Assembly (NCBI RefSeq): GCF_000179615.1
Contig: NZ_AEDD01000005.1
Location: 15,928 to 50,927, forward strand
Direction: 5' to 3'
DNA: 35,000 bases
From: Paenibacillus curdlanolyticus YK9
GTDB lineage: Bacteria > Bacillota > Bacilli > Paenibacillales > Paenibacillaceae
Within the stretch, counting starts at the first letter, position 1. Each line of letters starts with the position of its first letter. Below are positions 32,141 to 35,000 of this stretch, piece by piece. The notes under the pieces are model-generated. The model worked only from the letters and a program-made list of their open reading frames with translations, made no database searches and was not told where the DNA came from. The translations under genes and the position numbers were made by a program.

Positions 32141-32216
32141 TGGTGGAGCCAAGCGGGATCGAACCGCTGACCTCCTGCTTGCAAGGCAGGCGCTCTCCCA
32201 GCTGAGCTATGGCCCC
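32141..32216 (-). tRNA. tRNA-Ala(TGC)
   Basis: Acceptor GGGGCCA / TGGCTCC with one G-T pair, anticodon loop CTTGCAA between CCTGC and GCAGG, encoded CCA. Confidence 0.96.
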
Positions 32217-32225
32217 GTACAAATA

Positions 32226-32302
<77 letters not shown>

Positions 32303-32304
32303 AT

Positions 32305-32326
32305 AAAAAAACCACATTGCTGTGGT
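32305..32326 (-). terminator. Terminator-like hairpin between 23S and tRNA-Ile
   Basis: On the minus strand ACCACA-GCAA-TGTGGT (6-bp stem, GNRA-type tetraloop) is followed directly by TTTTTT. It ends about 2 nt before the tRNA-Ile 5' end. Confidence 0.6.
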
Positions 32327-32406
32327 AATGATTTCTTACTTAAAATCACACCTTCAAAACTGGATACGAATGCTGTAGTTATACAATTTAGCTGGTAAAA
32401 ACGCTT

Positions 32407-35000
<2,594 letters not shown>

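Overview
The window looks like a chromosomal segment of a Paenibacillus-type soil bacterium (Bacillales). This is inferred from strong Shine-Dalgarno sites, sigma-A promoters, a Fur-controlled siderophore importer without its own ATPase, a YoaS/YozG-like gene pair, copper-amine-oxidase-N-domain and discoidin-domain secreted proteins, and a large tRNA block behind a 23S gene. Species cannot be fixed from the sequence alone.

Layout. 1-1224 (minus): start of a glycosyltransferase overlapped by a UPF0104 flippase-like membrane protein. 1377-3791: alpha/beta hydrolase, a frameshifted GNAT acetyltransferase, an unusual Cys-periodic protein of unknown function, and a PhnB-like VOC protein; convergent pairs are separated by perfect-stem bidirectional terminators. 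3804-4606: MarR regulator with a clear promoter holding two identical 17-bp repeats, then an array of 23-nt inverted repeats. 4607-5748 (minus): coupled coiled-coil membrane protein and AIM24-family protein. 5955-13020 (plus): a 1511-residue SBBP beta-propeller/DUF11 protein and a secreted DUF4350-like protein. 13021-14693: second 23-nt repeat array and a chitin-type AA10 lytic polysaccharide monooxygenase. 15100-15949 (minus): VOC protein and a hypothetical. 16056-19218 (minus): Fur-boxed iron-siderophore importer (lipoprotein plus two permeases). 19401-23744: secreted GH43 glycosidase and a divergent AT-rich multidomain discoidin protein. 23874-25653: WG-repeat remnant, TetR regulator and quinone-reductase-like flavoprotein. 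25741-27696 (minus): DUF2975 protein, small XRE regulator and an 11-segment membrane protein. 28323-30440 (plus): a small discoidin protein and a copper-amine-oxidase-N-domain protein. 30776-35000 (minus): 17 tRNAs behind the 3' part of 23S rRNA, with no 5S gene between them.

How it fits together. Much of the window encodes a secretome for attacking or adhering to polysaccharides (AA10 LPMO with two chitin-binding modules, GH43 with two CBMs, discoidin proteins), plus iron acquisition and small one-regulator/one-enzyme stress units (MarR-VOC, TetR-flavoprotein).

Most unusual items: the C-terminus of the 2695-3357 product, where eight cysteines follow an exact 11-residue period; the paired 23-nt repeat arrays; and the 23S-tRNA junction, which lacks a 5S gene and carries a terminator-like hairpin.
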